Assembly: GCA_037501455.1 (NCBI GenBank)
Contig: CM074862.1
Span: 54,529,501-54,593,500, forward strand
Length of the DNA stretch: 64,000 bases
Direction: 5' to 3'
Source: Lantana camara
Lineage: Eukaryota; Streptophyta; Magnoliopsida; Lamiales; Verbenaceae
The position numbers were made by a program, and so were the translations under genes. Positions 46,545 to 59,027 of this stretch are shown in pieces. The notes below the pieces were generated by a model, which saw only the letters and a program-made list of their open reading frames with translations, did not search any database and was not told where the DNA came from. Numbering within the stretch: the stretch's first letter is position 1; each line of letters opens with the position of its first letter.

Positions 46545-47595
46545 TGTAACATCCCAACTGATCAGACTTTTCAGGTAACCTCTTATGTGCACTATTTAAT
46601 TATTTCTTTAAGTGATTATGTGATATTTAATTGCTAAAGTGGATTAATTGAAGTTATTTGAACATAATTGCTTTGGTATGAATTTGTTTAACTTGAACGT
46701 TTAACTTTCCTTGCTTTATATTTTGCTCGTTTTGGATCCGCATTTAAGTCTGATTTTTGTGAATTCCTGATATGTGTTAATTATATGCTTTATGGGCTCG
46801 GTTATGTGCTCGTCATATGTTTTGGTATTTGTTTTGATTGCCTTTTTGGGTTCGTTTTGGAGACGGGATCTAAAGGAGGCTAAAGAGCATTTAGCGTACC
46901 TTGGGTTCCGGGATGCGTATCTTGAGCTCGGGAATTCGGATTCGAACTCCGTCACCTCCGTTGAACTCATTTCAACGATTCGGGTTTAATGGGACAAGCC
47001 TCACATTTTTCGAAGCTCATTAAGGCCTTCGAATTTCACCCGTAACGAGCCCCTTATTCTTGAGAGACACCTTTTTGACCTAATATGACTTTGTGGACCC
47101 CACTTAAACCTTAACCAAGCCTTAACCATGAGTTATACCTTGAGTTGAGCCTCTCTTATCCCTTATATTATTGGAAACCGAGCCAAATCTCTCTCCCTCC
47201 CACATGAACTGATCAACCAAGCAAAGCAAGAAGGAAGAAGAAACTCTTTGTCCATTTTCTAGATTTTTGAGCTCAAATCTTCACCTTACCTTCTCCAATC
47301 TGAAAGGTGAGTTCATGGTTGTCATCTACTCTCTCTCTTCTCTCTTTTATGTACTCTTGAGTTCATTTCCATGGTTGATTGATGAGATATAGCAAGCATG
47401 TGAATAGTAGGTGTTGGGAGAATTTGTTGGATTCTTGCTCCTTTCTTGTTTCCTTCAGATTTGATGATGATATTATGCTCCTAGGACTTGATTCTTAGCA
47501 TTTATTACATTTCTTTACATGGTAGTTGGAGTATGAGTGATTGGTCATAATTGGGTTCTTGAGTTTGGATGTTGAGCTGATTACTTCTTTCTGTA

Positions 47596-47732
47596 CCGAG
47601 ACACGGGGTATCTCGGTTTGCCCTATGTTGGTGACACGGGCGTGTCACCTTATGGAATCCGTTGTTCGGTTTCTGTACTGAGACACGGGGGTGTCTCAGC
47701 TTGCCCTTCCAGGGGAGCATGGGCGTGTCCCC
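47596..47732 (+). repeat. Palindrome cluster in B 3' LTR
   Basis: GGTGACACG/CGTGTCACC (47630-47649) and CTGAGACAC/GTGTCTCAG (47678-47699) are intact. The first hairpin (47596-47616) has lost a base and gained mismatches. The fourth is GGGG/CCCC around a CATGGGCGTG core. Confidence 0.85.
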
Positions 47733-48953
47733 TAGGAACTCTAGTTTTTGGCCCGTCTTTGCATGGTTTTGCTTCCTTTCCGTTTCTTCTTGTTGACCCT
47801 TCTTGCCTCGTTTTGGAGTGTATGCATGACCAACTTGTTATATTTTGTGTTAAGCCTTATGTTACGAATTTGTGCTTTGATTTATCTCCTCCTTTATGAT
47901 ATATGTCCGTATATGCATTGAATACTCGTAAATGACCTAAATGTGGATTCATTTCATATCATTTGCATCATAAATATACATACGCATGTACCGAGCGTCA
48001 ATGTGGTTCATATTGAGTCTAAGAGTGTTCCTTGTTGGTTGTCTTGTTCAGAGGATCTCCCTATAGAGGACGAGCTTGCTCCGTAGGTGTCAGGCTGTTA
48101 CACTTTTGTCTCCACTACTTTTGTTGTTAAGGTGAGGTTTTTGTTCTTTTAGTTATTCGACCTATAACCCTACTTAATTTGAGGCCTCGCATGTGGATAC
48201 GTATAATATATGGTAAATAAGTGTATGATACTTATGTTGCGGGATTTGCCCCATTTGTTATAAGAGTTTAAAACGTTTTGTATAAGTATATAAGTTATTT
48301 TGCTTTTGTTTGAAAAGTTTAGTTTGGTGCAAGTGTGTGTGTGTAAGCGAGATGTGGCTTTGAGAGATAAGCTCTGAGATATGTTTGTGTGACTTTCGTG
48401 ATCTGTTTGAGCCCCGGAGTGTGGTATGGTAATCTCGGGACGGCCGAGGGGTCGCTGAGCTCGTCCATCAACACCTCCATTTGAGAGTCTCACCCAACCT
48501 TGGGAGGTTGAGGAAGGGTGTTTCTCTTGAGCCGGCGGAGGCAACCGCCGAAGGTTTCAAGGTAGTGATTAAACCTTGTCTCGTCTGTGTATGTGGCTAG
48601 TTAGGGCCGATCAATCCTTCTATCAATCGTTGTTGGGGATGGATTATGATTTGTTTTGCTTTGCTTTGTTCTTCGTATATGGAAGTTTGGAGTGTGACTC
48701 TGTAGCACCCCGTACACGTGGAGGTGCCACACCCTGTAACACCCCAAACGGAGGATGCCACATCCCCCGCACTATGACCCAGACCCAGACCATGAAATGG
48801 AAATCCATGCCCGAATCCGAATCAGAGCGAACGGGAGACCAACTCACACACTAGGCTAGGCGGATCTAACTTGACCAAAACTCAGAGTGCGGAAGCAATT
48901 AAAACCAACAACAATAGATAGCGGAAGCATTTAAAACAAAACATGCAAAGCAG

Positions 48954-49113
48954 GTGACGGGTTCAACTAGCATAGATACCTAATCCCGAATGATAGATCA
49001 ACAAACATAACAAGTGACGGGTTCAACTTGCATAGATACCTAATCCCGAATAATTGATCAACAAACATAACAAGTGACGGGTTCAACTAGCATAAATCCC
49101 TAGTCCCGAATAT
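48954..49113. repeat. 60-bp tandem repeat, about 2.7 copies, in LTR E
   Basis: Units begin GTGACGGGTTCAACTAGCAT and include CCTAATCCCGAAT. The period is exactly 60 bp, with few mismatches between units 1 and 2. Confidence 0.92.
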
Positions 49114-49137
49114 CAACATAAATTAATAATCATCAAG

Positions 49138-49183
49138 TGCTACAAGGGGCCGAATGAGAGTGCCACAAGGGGCCGAATGAGAG
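49138..49183. repeat. 23-bp tandem duplication in LTR E
   Basis: Two copies of TGCYACAAGGGGCCGAATGA followed by GAG, differing at one base. Confidence 0.9.
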
Positions 49184-49880
49184 TGCCACGCAGGGCTACC
49201 GAATAGTAAAATATAATCTCAAGTCTACAAGACAAAGCATAAGTAAAGTGTATGAAAAGACAAATGCAAATAGAAAGACTAAACCGACGAAGTGCAACTC
49301 AAAGGACTCACTTCCGCCTAGCAAACGCCAACAATCCTGCAACTAAAAGTGTAAAATGAGGTGTCAGTCAACTGACTGAGTGAGGGGGCTAACGCACACC
49401 CACTGTATATATATAGAGCATAACACATATCAGAAGGGTGGACTCATGAACCGGGGATAGGTGTTGCATACCAAAACATTTCCAAAAGTACCCAAAAGAT
49501 AGTTATAAGTATAAGCTTTAGAAAACATTTCAGAAACTCTATCTCGATTCATGATTCCCAGACAGAACAGAACACATGCTCGGCGAGTACGAGCTTCCAA
49601 CCTTTACTCCTCAGAATCATATCATAAAATACAAAATCAATCCAACCGTCACACCAATGATGGAGGAGATGTACCGTCCCCAAACCATCCATAACAGACA
49701 TACCCTCAAGGGGTAGCGAACCCACAAGAGTCCTCCCCGGCCTTAGCCGAAGGCTCAAGAAACCACACCTTCCCTACAGCACGGGTCGCGTGAAGATATC
49801 TCAAATGGAACTACGCACAGGTATATCCCCGACGGCCCTAACCGTCCCGGGGGCTCCTTACCCATAGCTCCTCGCATCCA

Positions 49881-49901
49881 CATACATACATACATACATA
49901 C
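49881..49901. repeat. (CATA)n microsatellite in LTR E
   Basis: Five CATA units. Confidence 0.9.
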
Positions 49902-50001
49902 AGATGCCAATATTTCATGGCCAACTCGCTACATAATCACAACACACTGTTTTTCCCAAAATAGCTTACATATGCTTCAAAAACTGGTTTTTATATATAT
50001 T

Positions 50002-50078
50002 CCTACGCTGCAGGGATAGCCCGCCCACGCAAGACTCACACACTTACATTCCCACGCTGCAGGGATAGCCCGCCCACG
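50002..50078. repeat. 28-bp direct repeat, 49-bp period, in LTR E
   Basis: Two copies that read CACGCTGCAGGGATAGCCCG plus flanks, at 50002-50029 and 50051-50078, differing at one base. Confidence 0.88.
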
Positions 50079-53000
50079 GAGAAGTGCAAGCATAAGGTCA
50101 TAAAAATATCATATTCAACACATACATAACTATTATAAGGTATACTCGCATGCAGGGGTAGAAATCAACATGTAAAGGCCATAGGTCGCATAACTATACA
50201 AAATCCTAAACCTCACCTCGTGAAAGTAGAGTCTGAGAGTGTGAAGGGCCAAACACTCTAAACCTCGGGCCCACCGGCACCAACAAACTCTGTGACAAGA
50301 CATACAGAAGCCCAGACTTAGACTCTATATGAACCAAACAAGACGCACGGCATTGGTCAACATGATCGTGGTCATACATAAGTGTTCATGTTGTGCTTGG
50401 ATAAGGTGTCGTGGTCATTCAAGGCATATCAATGCTCAACAAGGTCATATTTACAAGCAACCATCATGCAATTCCATATCCAAAGATGCAAGATCAATTT
50501 AGGAAGTCAATGTATTCACGAAATGCATATTAAATCATCCAATGTCACAGGGTTCAATTATAATATTAGAATTAAGCATCAAGTTCATGTCGAGTTATAA
50601 AGTGCATAAGTAAGAGCAACTTGATCATATAAACATACAAAGTCGTTGTACGTAGATGGCGTGCTTGATACAAATAAAGAGTGCATTTAATTCACTTGAG
50701 ATCATACTTTACAACTTCACAACATGTTTGGTACACAAGCTCAAGTCACATACATAGTTTCATAAATATTACACTTACATCCCCTAAGTTGATTACTAAG
50801 CATAATTGTTCATTTAAAGTGTTTATACAATTATTCAACTAGGAATTAATTACTTACAAGCATTACAATTATCAATTTCTGGAAATTCCAAGCCGATTGT
50901 CATAGATCTGAAATCTAAGAGCACGAAAACCCTAAATCTTCAAACTCAAATTACTTCCAACCGGTGAACCAAAATGCGATCCGAAAGAGGTGTTGTCTTA
51001 CCCATGATGAGCTCTTCGAAAGCCCTAAGGTAGCGTTCCGGAAAAATCCTCGGAGCTAGTGCCGCCGTTGCACCGCCACTTTGCCGCCGCCGATCCACCG
51101 CCAAACCACCGAATCTGGAGTCGCCTGATCACAGGTCACTAGTTCTCGTCGTTCCGAACAACTTTTGTGAAGATCCCGAGACCAAAAGATGGCCGGAAAA
51201 GGCCCCCGTTGACCGTCGAAGTTTCTACCGCTGCCGCTACAGTAACTTGCGCCGCCGCCGCGAGCTTTGGGCGGCGCGTGCAGAGCCGTCACTGATCCGA
51301 TGGCCTCGCCTCTGACGTCAAACGAAGCGCCTGGAAGTCCTCTGTGTGGGCATGGGGCGCGTGCATCAAGAAGGTGGCCGGAAAACGCCGCGAAACGCCG
51401 GCGAAGTGGCGGCGGTCTGACAGCTCCGCCGCTGCTACTGAAATCCGACCATAACTCCTCCACCGTTCGTCGTTAGGCCGTGAAATTGGTACTCTTACGT
51501 CGGTCTCGCCGAGATAATCGAAATGGACTATTCGTTTGTTGAATTCCGTCGAGAAACGATCGAGTTATGGGCTCGTAACCGAAGCCGCGATAGTAACCCG
51601 CGGGAGAGAGAAAGTGGGAGAGGAGAGAGAGAGAGAGAAAAAGGGATTGGGAGAAATGTGTCTTGTGCACAAGCTATATACAACCGGGTATCCTTATCGC
51701 GTAGCAAGTAATAGCACGTACAAATAGTACAAATAATCGTAAATAAAATTGGTAAAGTTACGAATAAACATTCAAGCTCCGAATTAATTTTACAAATTAA
51801 AATGAAAGAGATAGATTTACCAATTAGAGTTTAATTCAATTTAATTTTAGAAACCTTTCTTACAATTTAACGACATTTCGTAAACACATGATTGACAATT
51901 AATCTCAAGGAATTCAAGTAAACCGAAATTAAACAAGTTAAGCAACATGATGGATTTAAAATCAACTTGACAATTATTTCATGGAATAAATTTGAATTAA
52001 ATCAAATTAAAAGGTTAGGGTTAAATATGCGCGTAATTAATCAAGTTGGCAATTAATCTTAGAATAATTCGAATGAACACATATTAAATTGGATTTACAT
52101 TAAATCACATAATTCAAAAACTCTTAAATTAAACACGCACAAGTGTAGAGACTTACTTGTAAATGTCATCAGGATGCCTTTCGAGAATACGGGGCGTCAC
52201 ACACCCCCTCACTATGGGTCAATCCACATACGAAACGGACAATCCGTACATGAACCAACCTACAGCGAACGGGTGACAATGCAATAAACGACAAGCTAGG
52301 CGGGATATGTATACATGCAACGAGTGAAAGCGGAAGCATAAACTAATCACGATCAAATATAATCAATAAACATGTCACGACATTTCTCGATTGCCAAGTA
52401 AGACAAAATATGTTCTAGCTTTCCATATCAATACATTATCATCTCCGAATATAAATAACAAGTAACTATATTAACAATTCTAACACGACAATAAACAATA
52501 TGCACCGTGATCGACTCGACTACATGGACTGGACTTGACACGACTCGACTCCCGCCTAGCGTGCACCTGCAAGAACCTGAAAGGTGGAGGTATCAGTCTA
52601 TGGAAGACTGAGTGAGGGGCATAGATATATATTAGCGCAAAGAACATGCAAGTTGTAACCTCGGGTAAGGTTTTGTAACTAAAACAATAATAACAATAAT
52701 ATAAGTGCAAGAATATCAAGGACTCGCCCGAGATTACAACTATCAGGTTTAACATGATAATCACGGCTATTTTAACTATCATTGGCCCTGGCGAGGGGCG
52801 TGCACGATCTCCAACCAACCTCGACAGTGAACAAGGATTGCACTTTCATTTAATTAGGTTATCATGCAAGTCATTAAAGTGCACACGATCAATAACATGA
52901 AATCCATCCTTCACTCCATTGGTGGTGGGTTTGCAAGGCCCGAACCACCCACGATAACACGTTGCACGTCGGGAACATGACTCCCACGTACGGGACTCCT

Positions 53001-53125
53001 TCCTCCACCAAACCTCCTGGTGGATTCAGGGGGCATCCCCACGGTTTGAGAGAGGTGTTATGAGTTACCCGTCAGCCCTATGCTTTCCCGGTTGGCTCAA
53101 ACACTCACCCTCGGGCCCATAAACA

Positions 53126-53290
53126 CGATACACGATACACGATAATTCGCCAAACACGATCACGATAACACGATAACACGATACACGGTTCTCTTGTCAT
53201 GAACACGATTAGTAACACGATACATGACTTTCTTGTAACACGATACATGACTTGCTTTTCATGAACACGACTTGATAGTTCAGAAACACT
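53126..53290. repeat. ACACGATA minisatellite in D LTR
   Basis: A dozen or so ACACGATA/ACACGATAAC units in an irregular array; copy at about 56608-56775 in the other LTR. Confidence 0.85.
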
Positions 53291-53685
53291 TATCATTATA
53301 TATTTATATCTCTTTTTGGCCCAAAAGTCACATAAGGTTATACGGGTTCTAAGTAACTAGCAATTAAACCTCACCTGACAGGCGACACACGACTCATGGA
53401 TGCGTGAACGTGCTCTGTTGATCACAATCTCCGCCCCGGGAGAGTAACTGGACAAGAAATGAGAACATACATGCATTCGTGAGGTAGTACTCATCAAGGT
53501 TATCAAATAGGACGCACGGCATGACTATACAACGAGATGATATGCATTCATGAATGTAGCATGATATATTCGTGTTATGGCATGTAATTGATCATATAAT
53601 AGCAATTTGGGGTCAAATAAGCCATCAGATCGAGGGGCTAAAAATGTAATTTTATGCAGAAAGTTTCTGCACTTCCAGGGGTATG

Positions 53686-53891
53686 GGAACGGCCGTTCCA
53701 GGTTTCAATGCAAAATGGGAAGGGCCGTTCCCCCACTCCCGAAACTGCTCCCGAACATGGGAACGGCCGTTCCCGTCTTGTGAGACAAAGTGGGAACGGG
53801 CGTTCCCGTCCTCGTCGCCCTACACACTTATTCAAATTATGGGAACGGCCGTTCCCTACTTACAAAGGGAACGGGAATGGCCGTTCCCGTT
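53686..53891. repeat. GGGAACGGCCGTTCCC palindrome cluster in D 3' LTR
   Basis: Six copies: 53686-53699 (GGAACGGCCGTTCC), 53717-53732 (one mismatch), 53759-53774 (perfect), 53792-53807 (GGGAACGGGCGTTCCC), 53841-53856 (perfect) and 53870-53891 (arms AACGGGAA/TTCCCGTT). The palindrome pairs with itself in DNA or RNA. Confidence 0.9.
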
Positions 53892-54825
53892 TTACAGAAG
53901 ATGCAGAACATAGCAGCAGAAATAGGGGAGCTCGGATTCAATCAACAAAACTTCATAATTACTTATAACTTCAATTCCAATTGCAAGAATTCATGAAAGT
54001 AACATATATTCATGCTTTAAGGCATAATAAAAACCATATAAACACATAAATCATGTCTTGATCATCATAATCATCAACTTTTCTCATATATTCACTCATG
54101 TCATATTCTTCCATGATTTTCAAGAATTCAAGTTCCAATTCATGTTAAAAGCATGTATTTGTATATCTAACAACTTATAATCAAGTTATCCACCATAAAT
54201 CATAACCCTAGCTATGATCCCAACTTCAAAGAATTCATGAAAATATCCATGTCTACCTTGAAAGAGAGAAATGGAGAGATAAGAGATGATGAAGATGATG
54301 ATGATGTCTCCAAACTTTCCAATCCTTCAAATTCCTAGATGAAAGGGATGAATTCTCTTTTCTTTCTTGAGGGATGATGGTTCGGTGAAACAAGGAAGCA
54401 AACATATATGATTTTATGAAAATGAAAATGAAGGTTGGAGAAGATATACATATACCGACATTTTTAGGCAAAAATGTAATATTTATGATCAAATCCTCCA
54501 AGTTTTATAAGTCATGCAATTAAGTATAAAAGGTTTGGAAAGTAATCAATTTAGTCCAAGAAGCTTTCATGCAATTTAATCCTTAAAGAAAAGGAAATGA
54601 GCAATTAAGGACAATTAGGTAATTAAATCATGTCTGAACAATTAATTCATGTAACACCAAAATCCCGAATTGACACATATTTCACTTATTCCCACATAAA
54701 CATATTGGAATGAACTTTCCACAATTTATCATAAACGTAGGAATTTAATAAGTAAAAGAATTAAGATTAAGTCCTAACTCTCGGAAAATTACAGTGTCGT
54801 GCGTACCTGAAATTGGGGCGTTACA

Positions 54826-54861
54826 ATTCTCTCCCCCTTAAGAGAATCCGTCCTCGGATTC
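54826..54861 (-). promoter_or_regulatory. Element D PPT and PPT-proximal stem-loop
   Basis: On minus: arms GAATCCG and CGGATTC with loop AGGA (54861-54844), then the purine tract TCTTAAGGGGGAGAGAAT before TGTAACGCCCC. Same 7-4-7 geometry and loop as B, C and F, but a different stem. Confidence 0.85.
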
Positions 54862-55641
54862 ACTGTCTCGGATTCTGGGAAGTTAATTGACTCTCTCATT
54901 TTCATCCCACACGGGGTTGGCCATTCCCCATCTGGGATTAGTCCGAAAGAGGTCTTCAGTCCGCGAGATTTCTTACATTACTGTTAAATCACGACCCTCA
55001 ACTTTCCAGGATTCTAAACACTCGCGAGAAAATCTAATCTTCCACTAAAACATGTTTCCAAACAAGAATAAGAGTGCCCCGTCTCTCTAACAAGTATCAA
55101 GAGAACCCCGTCTCTCGCACAAGAACCAAGAGAACCCCGTCTCTTGACTAACAAGATAAATCAACTAGCAGGGAATTAAATGTAACAATAATGAAATATA
55201 TGATGCACGTGATATGCATGTTCAAGTGTACCGTTCACCGTGGATTGAAATTCTTCATGGTAGTAGTTCGGCTGACACTTGATTCCTTAAATTAGTTCCT
55301 TGGCCGTCCCTCCCCCTTAAGAAAGAAAATGAAATTTTCTTTCTTAAGCCTTCCGAAGTCCAGAGTGAATATTTACTAACAAGAATCACGTAATTGTGCA
55401 TGCCGGTTAAGATGTCAATGCACGTGTCATACTTAGAAACAATTCCAAACGCCAAATATAACAATTAATTTCACAAGATTCAAGTAGACACGTTGATCAC
55501 ATGAATTTCACGGCACATAAGGTCATTTAGTGAGCAATTAGTGACAAGAATGAATGCACTACACAAGTTACCAAATACTTCCTACGCCGTTCGACCTAGA
55601 CTTGACATAACACGACCCGAGAACCTCGGTTTTGCAACCGG
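54862..55641 (-). mobile_element. Element D interior, non-coding
   Basis: No gag or pol motif on either strand. It contains a small stem-loop group at 55071-55146 and the post-PBS motif (TCCTACGCCGTTCGACCTAG on plus, 55580-55599). An open frame at 55255-55464 (minus) shows no recognisable domain. Confidence 0.8.
55071..55146. repeat. Three stem-loops with ACCCCG loop in D interior
   Basis: AGAG/CTCT (55071-55086), AGAGA/TCTCT (55100-55115) and CAAGAGA/TCTCTTG (55127-55146). The last two have loop ACCCCG, as in part of the C array; the first has a longer, variant loop. Confidence 0.8.
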
Positions 55642-55653
55642 GCTCTGATACCA
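55624..55653 (-). promoter_or_regulatory. Element D PBS and PBS hairpin
   Basis: The minus strand reads TGGTATCAGAGC (55653-55642), 7 nt after the LTR end. Adjacent arms CGGTT and AACCG enclose a 4-nt loop GCAA (55640-55627), with C-G and G-U extension. Confidence 0.85.
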
Positions 55654-55660
55654 CCTTAGA

Positions 55661-58287
55661 TGTAGCACCCCGTACACGTGGAGGTGCCACACCCCCGCAC
55701 TATAGGTCAATCCACATACGAAATGGACAATCCGTACATGAACCAACCTACAGCGAACGGGTGACAATGCAATAAACGACAAGCTAGGCGGGATATGTAT
55801 ACATGCAACGAGTGAAAGCGGAAGCATAAAGTAATCACGATCAAATATAATCAATAAACATGCCACGATATTTCTCGATTGCCAAGTAAGACAAAATATG
55901 TTCTAGCTTTCCATATCAATACATTATCATCTCCGAATATAAATAACAACTAACTATATTAACAATTCTAACACGACAATGAACAATATGCACCGTGATC
56001 GACTCGACTACATGGACTGGACTTGACACGACTCGACTCCCGCCTAGCGTGCACCTGCAAGAACCTGAAAGGTGGAGGTATCAGTCTATGGAAGACTGAG
56101 TGAGGGGCATAGATATATATTAGCGCAAAGAACATGCAAGTTGTAACCTCGGGTAAGGTTTTGTAACTAAAACAATAATAACAATAATATAAGTTCTAGA
56201 ATATCAAGGACTCGCCCGAGATTACAACTATCAGGTTTAACACGATAATCACGGCTATTTTAACTATCATTGGCCCTGGCGAGGGTCGTGCACGATCTCC
56301 AACCAACCTCGACAGTGAACAAGGATTGCACTTTCATTTAATTAGGTTATCATGCAAGTCATTAAAGTGCACACGATCAATAACATGAAATCCATCCTTC
56401 ACTCCATTGGTGGTGGGTTTGCAAGGCCCGAACCACCCACGATAACACGTTGCACGTCGGGAACATGACTCCCACGTACGGGACTCCTTCCTCCACCAAA
56501 CCTCCTGGTGGATTCAGGGGGCATCCCCACGGTTTGAGAGAGGTGTTATGAGTTACCCGTCAGCCCTATGCTTTCCCGGTTGGCTCAAACACTCACCCTC
56601 GGGCCCATAAACACGATACACGATACACGATAATTCGCCAAACACGATCACGATAACACGATAACACGATACACGGTTCTCTTGCCATGAACACGATTAG
56701 TAACACGATACATGACTTTCTTGTAACACGATACATGACTTGCTTTTCATGAACACGACTTGATAGTTCAGAAACACTTATCATTATATATTTATATCTC
56801 TTTTTGGCCCAAAAGTCACATAAGGTTATACGGGTTCTAAGTAACTAGCAATTAAACCTCACCTGACAGGCGACACACGACTCATGGATGCGTGAACGTG
56901 CTCTGTTGATCACAATCTCCGCCCCGGGAGAGTAACTGGACAAGAAATGAGAACATACATGCATTCGTGAGGTAGTACTCATCAAGGTTATCAAATAGGA
57001 CGCACGGCATGACTATACAACGAGATGATATGCATTCATGAATGTAGCATGATATATTCGTGTTATGGCATGTAATTGATCATATAATAGCAATTTGGGG
57101 TCAAATAAGCCATCAGATCGAGGGGCTAAAAATGTAATTTTATGCAGAAAGTTTCTGCACTTCCAGGGGTATGGGAGCGGACGTTCCAGGTTTCAATGCA
57201 AAATAGGAACTCCTGAACATGGGAACGGCCGTTCCCGTCTTGTGAGACAAAGTGGGAACGGGCGTTCCCGTCCTCGTCGCCCTACACACTTATTCAAATT
57301 ATGGGAACGGCCGTTCCCTACTTACAAAGGGAACGGGAATGGCCGTTCCCGTTTTACAGAAGATGCAGAACATAGCAGCAGAAACAGGGGAGCTCGGATT
57401 CAATCAACAAAACTTCATAATTACTTATAACTTCAATTCCAATTGCAAGAATTCATGAAAGTAACATATATTCATGCTTTAAGGCATAATAAAAACCATA
57501 TAAACACATAAATCATGTCTTGATCATCATAATCATCAACTTTTCTCATATATTCACTCATGTCATATTCTTCCATGATTTTCAAGAATTCAAGTTCCAA
57601 TTCATGTTAAAAGCATGTATTTGTATATCTAACAACTTATAATCAAGTTATCCACCATAAATCATAACCCTAGCTATGATCCCAACTTCAAAGAATTCAT
57701 GAAAATATCCATGTCTACCTTGAAAGAGAGAAATGGAGAGATAAGAGATGATGAAGATGATGATGATGTCTCCAAACTTTCCAATCCTTCAAATTCCTAG
57801 ATGAAAGGGATGAATTCTCTTTTCTTTCTTGAGGGATGATGGTTCGGTGAAACAAGGAAGCAAACATATATGATTTTATGAAAATGAAAATGAAGGTTGG
57901 AGAAGATATACATATACCGACATTTTTAGGCAAAAATGTAATATTTATGATCAAATCCTCCAAGTTTTATAAGTCATGCAATTAAGTATAAAAGGTTTGG
58001 AAAGTAATCAATTTAGTCCAAGAAGCTTTCATGCAATTTAATCCTTAAAGAAAAGGAAATGAGCAATTAAGGACAATTAGGTAATTAAATCATGTCTAAA
58101 CAATTAATTCATGTAACACCAAAATCCCGAATTGACACATATTTCACTTATTCCCACATAAACATATTGGAATGAACTTTCCACAATTTATCATAAACGT
58201 AGGAATTTAATAAGTAAAAGAATTAAGATTAAGTCCTAACTCTCGGAAAATTACAGTGTCGTGCGTACCTGAAATTGGGGCGTTACA
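55661..58287 (-). mobile_element. Element D 5' LTR
   Basis: 2627 bp, TG...CA. Four palindromes remain (57221-57236, 57254-57269, 57303-57318, 57332-57353). A ~30-bp deletion near 57208, together with mutation at 57173-57188, removed the first two seen in the other LTR. Confidence 0.9.
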
Positions 58288-59027
58288 GACTCATACTCGC
58301 CGAGTTGGTTTAGCTTTGAATGATCTATGAAACGAGAGTGGATTTCTAAGTACCTAAAGTTTGGCATTTGCCCCTTTTTCCTTTTCTTTAACCTATATAT
58401 ATCTATATCACGGTAATTAATTTGGCTTGCAGAAACCACTCTCGGTTCAAGGATTCTTCCGTTTTGATTAAATGTTTTGCTCTATATATATATATATCGG
58501 GTGCGTGAGTTAGCCCCCTCACTAGTCGCTAGGACTAACCCTCGTTGTTGTTTTTTCCCCTTTTCCCTTTCTTTTGAGTTTGCAGGTTCTTCCGAGTCAA
58601 GCTAGGCGGCAAGTGTCTTTTGGGTTACTTGTGGTATAGCTTGGGTCTTCATGCATCGTAGTGGATTTCCTTTCCTTTACTTTACGCATTTTGGATGACG
58701 TATTCTGAATATACTTATGCTACTATGGCCGTGATGGCATTGTATATTTTGTATATTTTGTATATGAACTAACATGAATACTTGACCCTCCCCCATTTTT
58801 GATATGAATATGTGATGATCTTGGGAATCATGTTTGGCATATGAATTGCTTCCGCTACTCTGATTTTAATCTTCGCAGTTCTTGAGGGTCTAGGCCGCCT
58901 AGCGAGGGTGTGGGTTTTGTGTGTCTCCCGTTCGCTATGGTTTGATATGGGTGCGAACTTCCATTTCGTTACTCGTGTTGGACTTTAGTGCGGGGGATGT
59001 GGCATCCTTCACTCCGGGGGTGTTACA

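Larger units (their letters stand above)
48735..52201 (-). mobile_element. Solo LTR E (3467 bp), minus strand
   Basis: Starts TGTAACACCCC, ends GGGGCGTCACA, and is flanked by TSD CACCC (48730-48734 and 52202-52206). It has no PBS, PPT or coding motif, so it is a solo LTR. It contains several tandem repeats and a GC-rich block at about 51040-51480. Open frames there on both strands are compositional. Confidence 0.9.
48701..54825 (-). mobile_element. Element D 3' LTR, interrupted by E
   Basis: Segments 48701-48734 and 52207-54825 match 55661-58287. It carries an ACACGATA minisatellite (about 53126-53290) and six GGGAACGGCCGTTCCC-type palindromes (53686-53891). No gene. Confidence 0.9.
48701..58287 (-). 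mobile_element. Element D: non-autonomous large-LTR retrotransposon, minus strand, containing solo LTR E
   Basis: TSD GACTC at 48696-48700 and 58288-58292. 3' LTR 48701-54825 (with E), interior 54826-55660 (835 bp), 5' LTR 55661-58287 (2627 bp). The interior has PBS and PPT but no coding region, so it is LARD-like with a very short interior. The two LTRs differ at few positions besides one ~30-bp deletion, so the insertion is recent compared with A or B. Confidence 0.92.
38656..59027 (+). mobile_element. Element B: Ty3/gypsy chromovirus, plus strand, containing H, D and E
   Basis: TSD GTTCA at 38651-38655 and 59028-59032. 5' LTR 38656-41127, PBS 41136-41147, gag-pol 42054-46516, PPT 46527-46544, 3' LTR 46545-59027 (interrupted by D). 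The domain order gag-protease-RT-RNase H-integrase-chromodomain-like tail and long LTRs fit the Tekay/Del type of chromovirus. Broken by a frameshift and three stops, so it is no longer autonomous. Confidence 0.92.
46545..59027 (+). mobile_element. Element B 3' LTR, interrupted by element D
   Basis: Begins TGTAACATCCC and ends GGTGTTACA; about 2.9 kb without D (46545-48700 and 58293-59027). It keeps a 415-bp segment (about 48153-48565), including a GC-rich block shared with F's LTR, that the 5' LTR has lost. Palindrome cluster at 47596-47732. Confidence 0.9.

Noticed and set aside
51056..51476. 135-residue minus frame and 69-residue plus frame in LTR E
   Set aside because: GC-rich LTR segment open on both strands; no recognisable domain.
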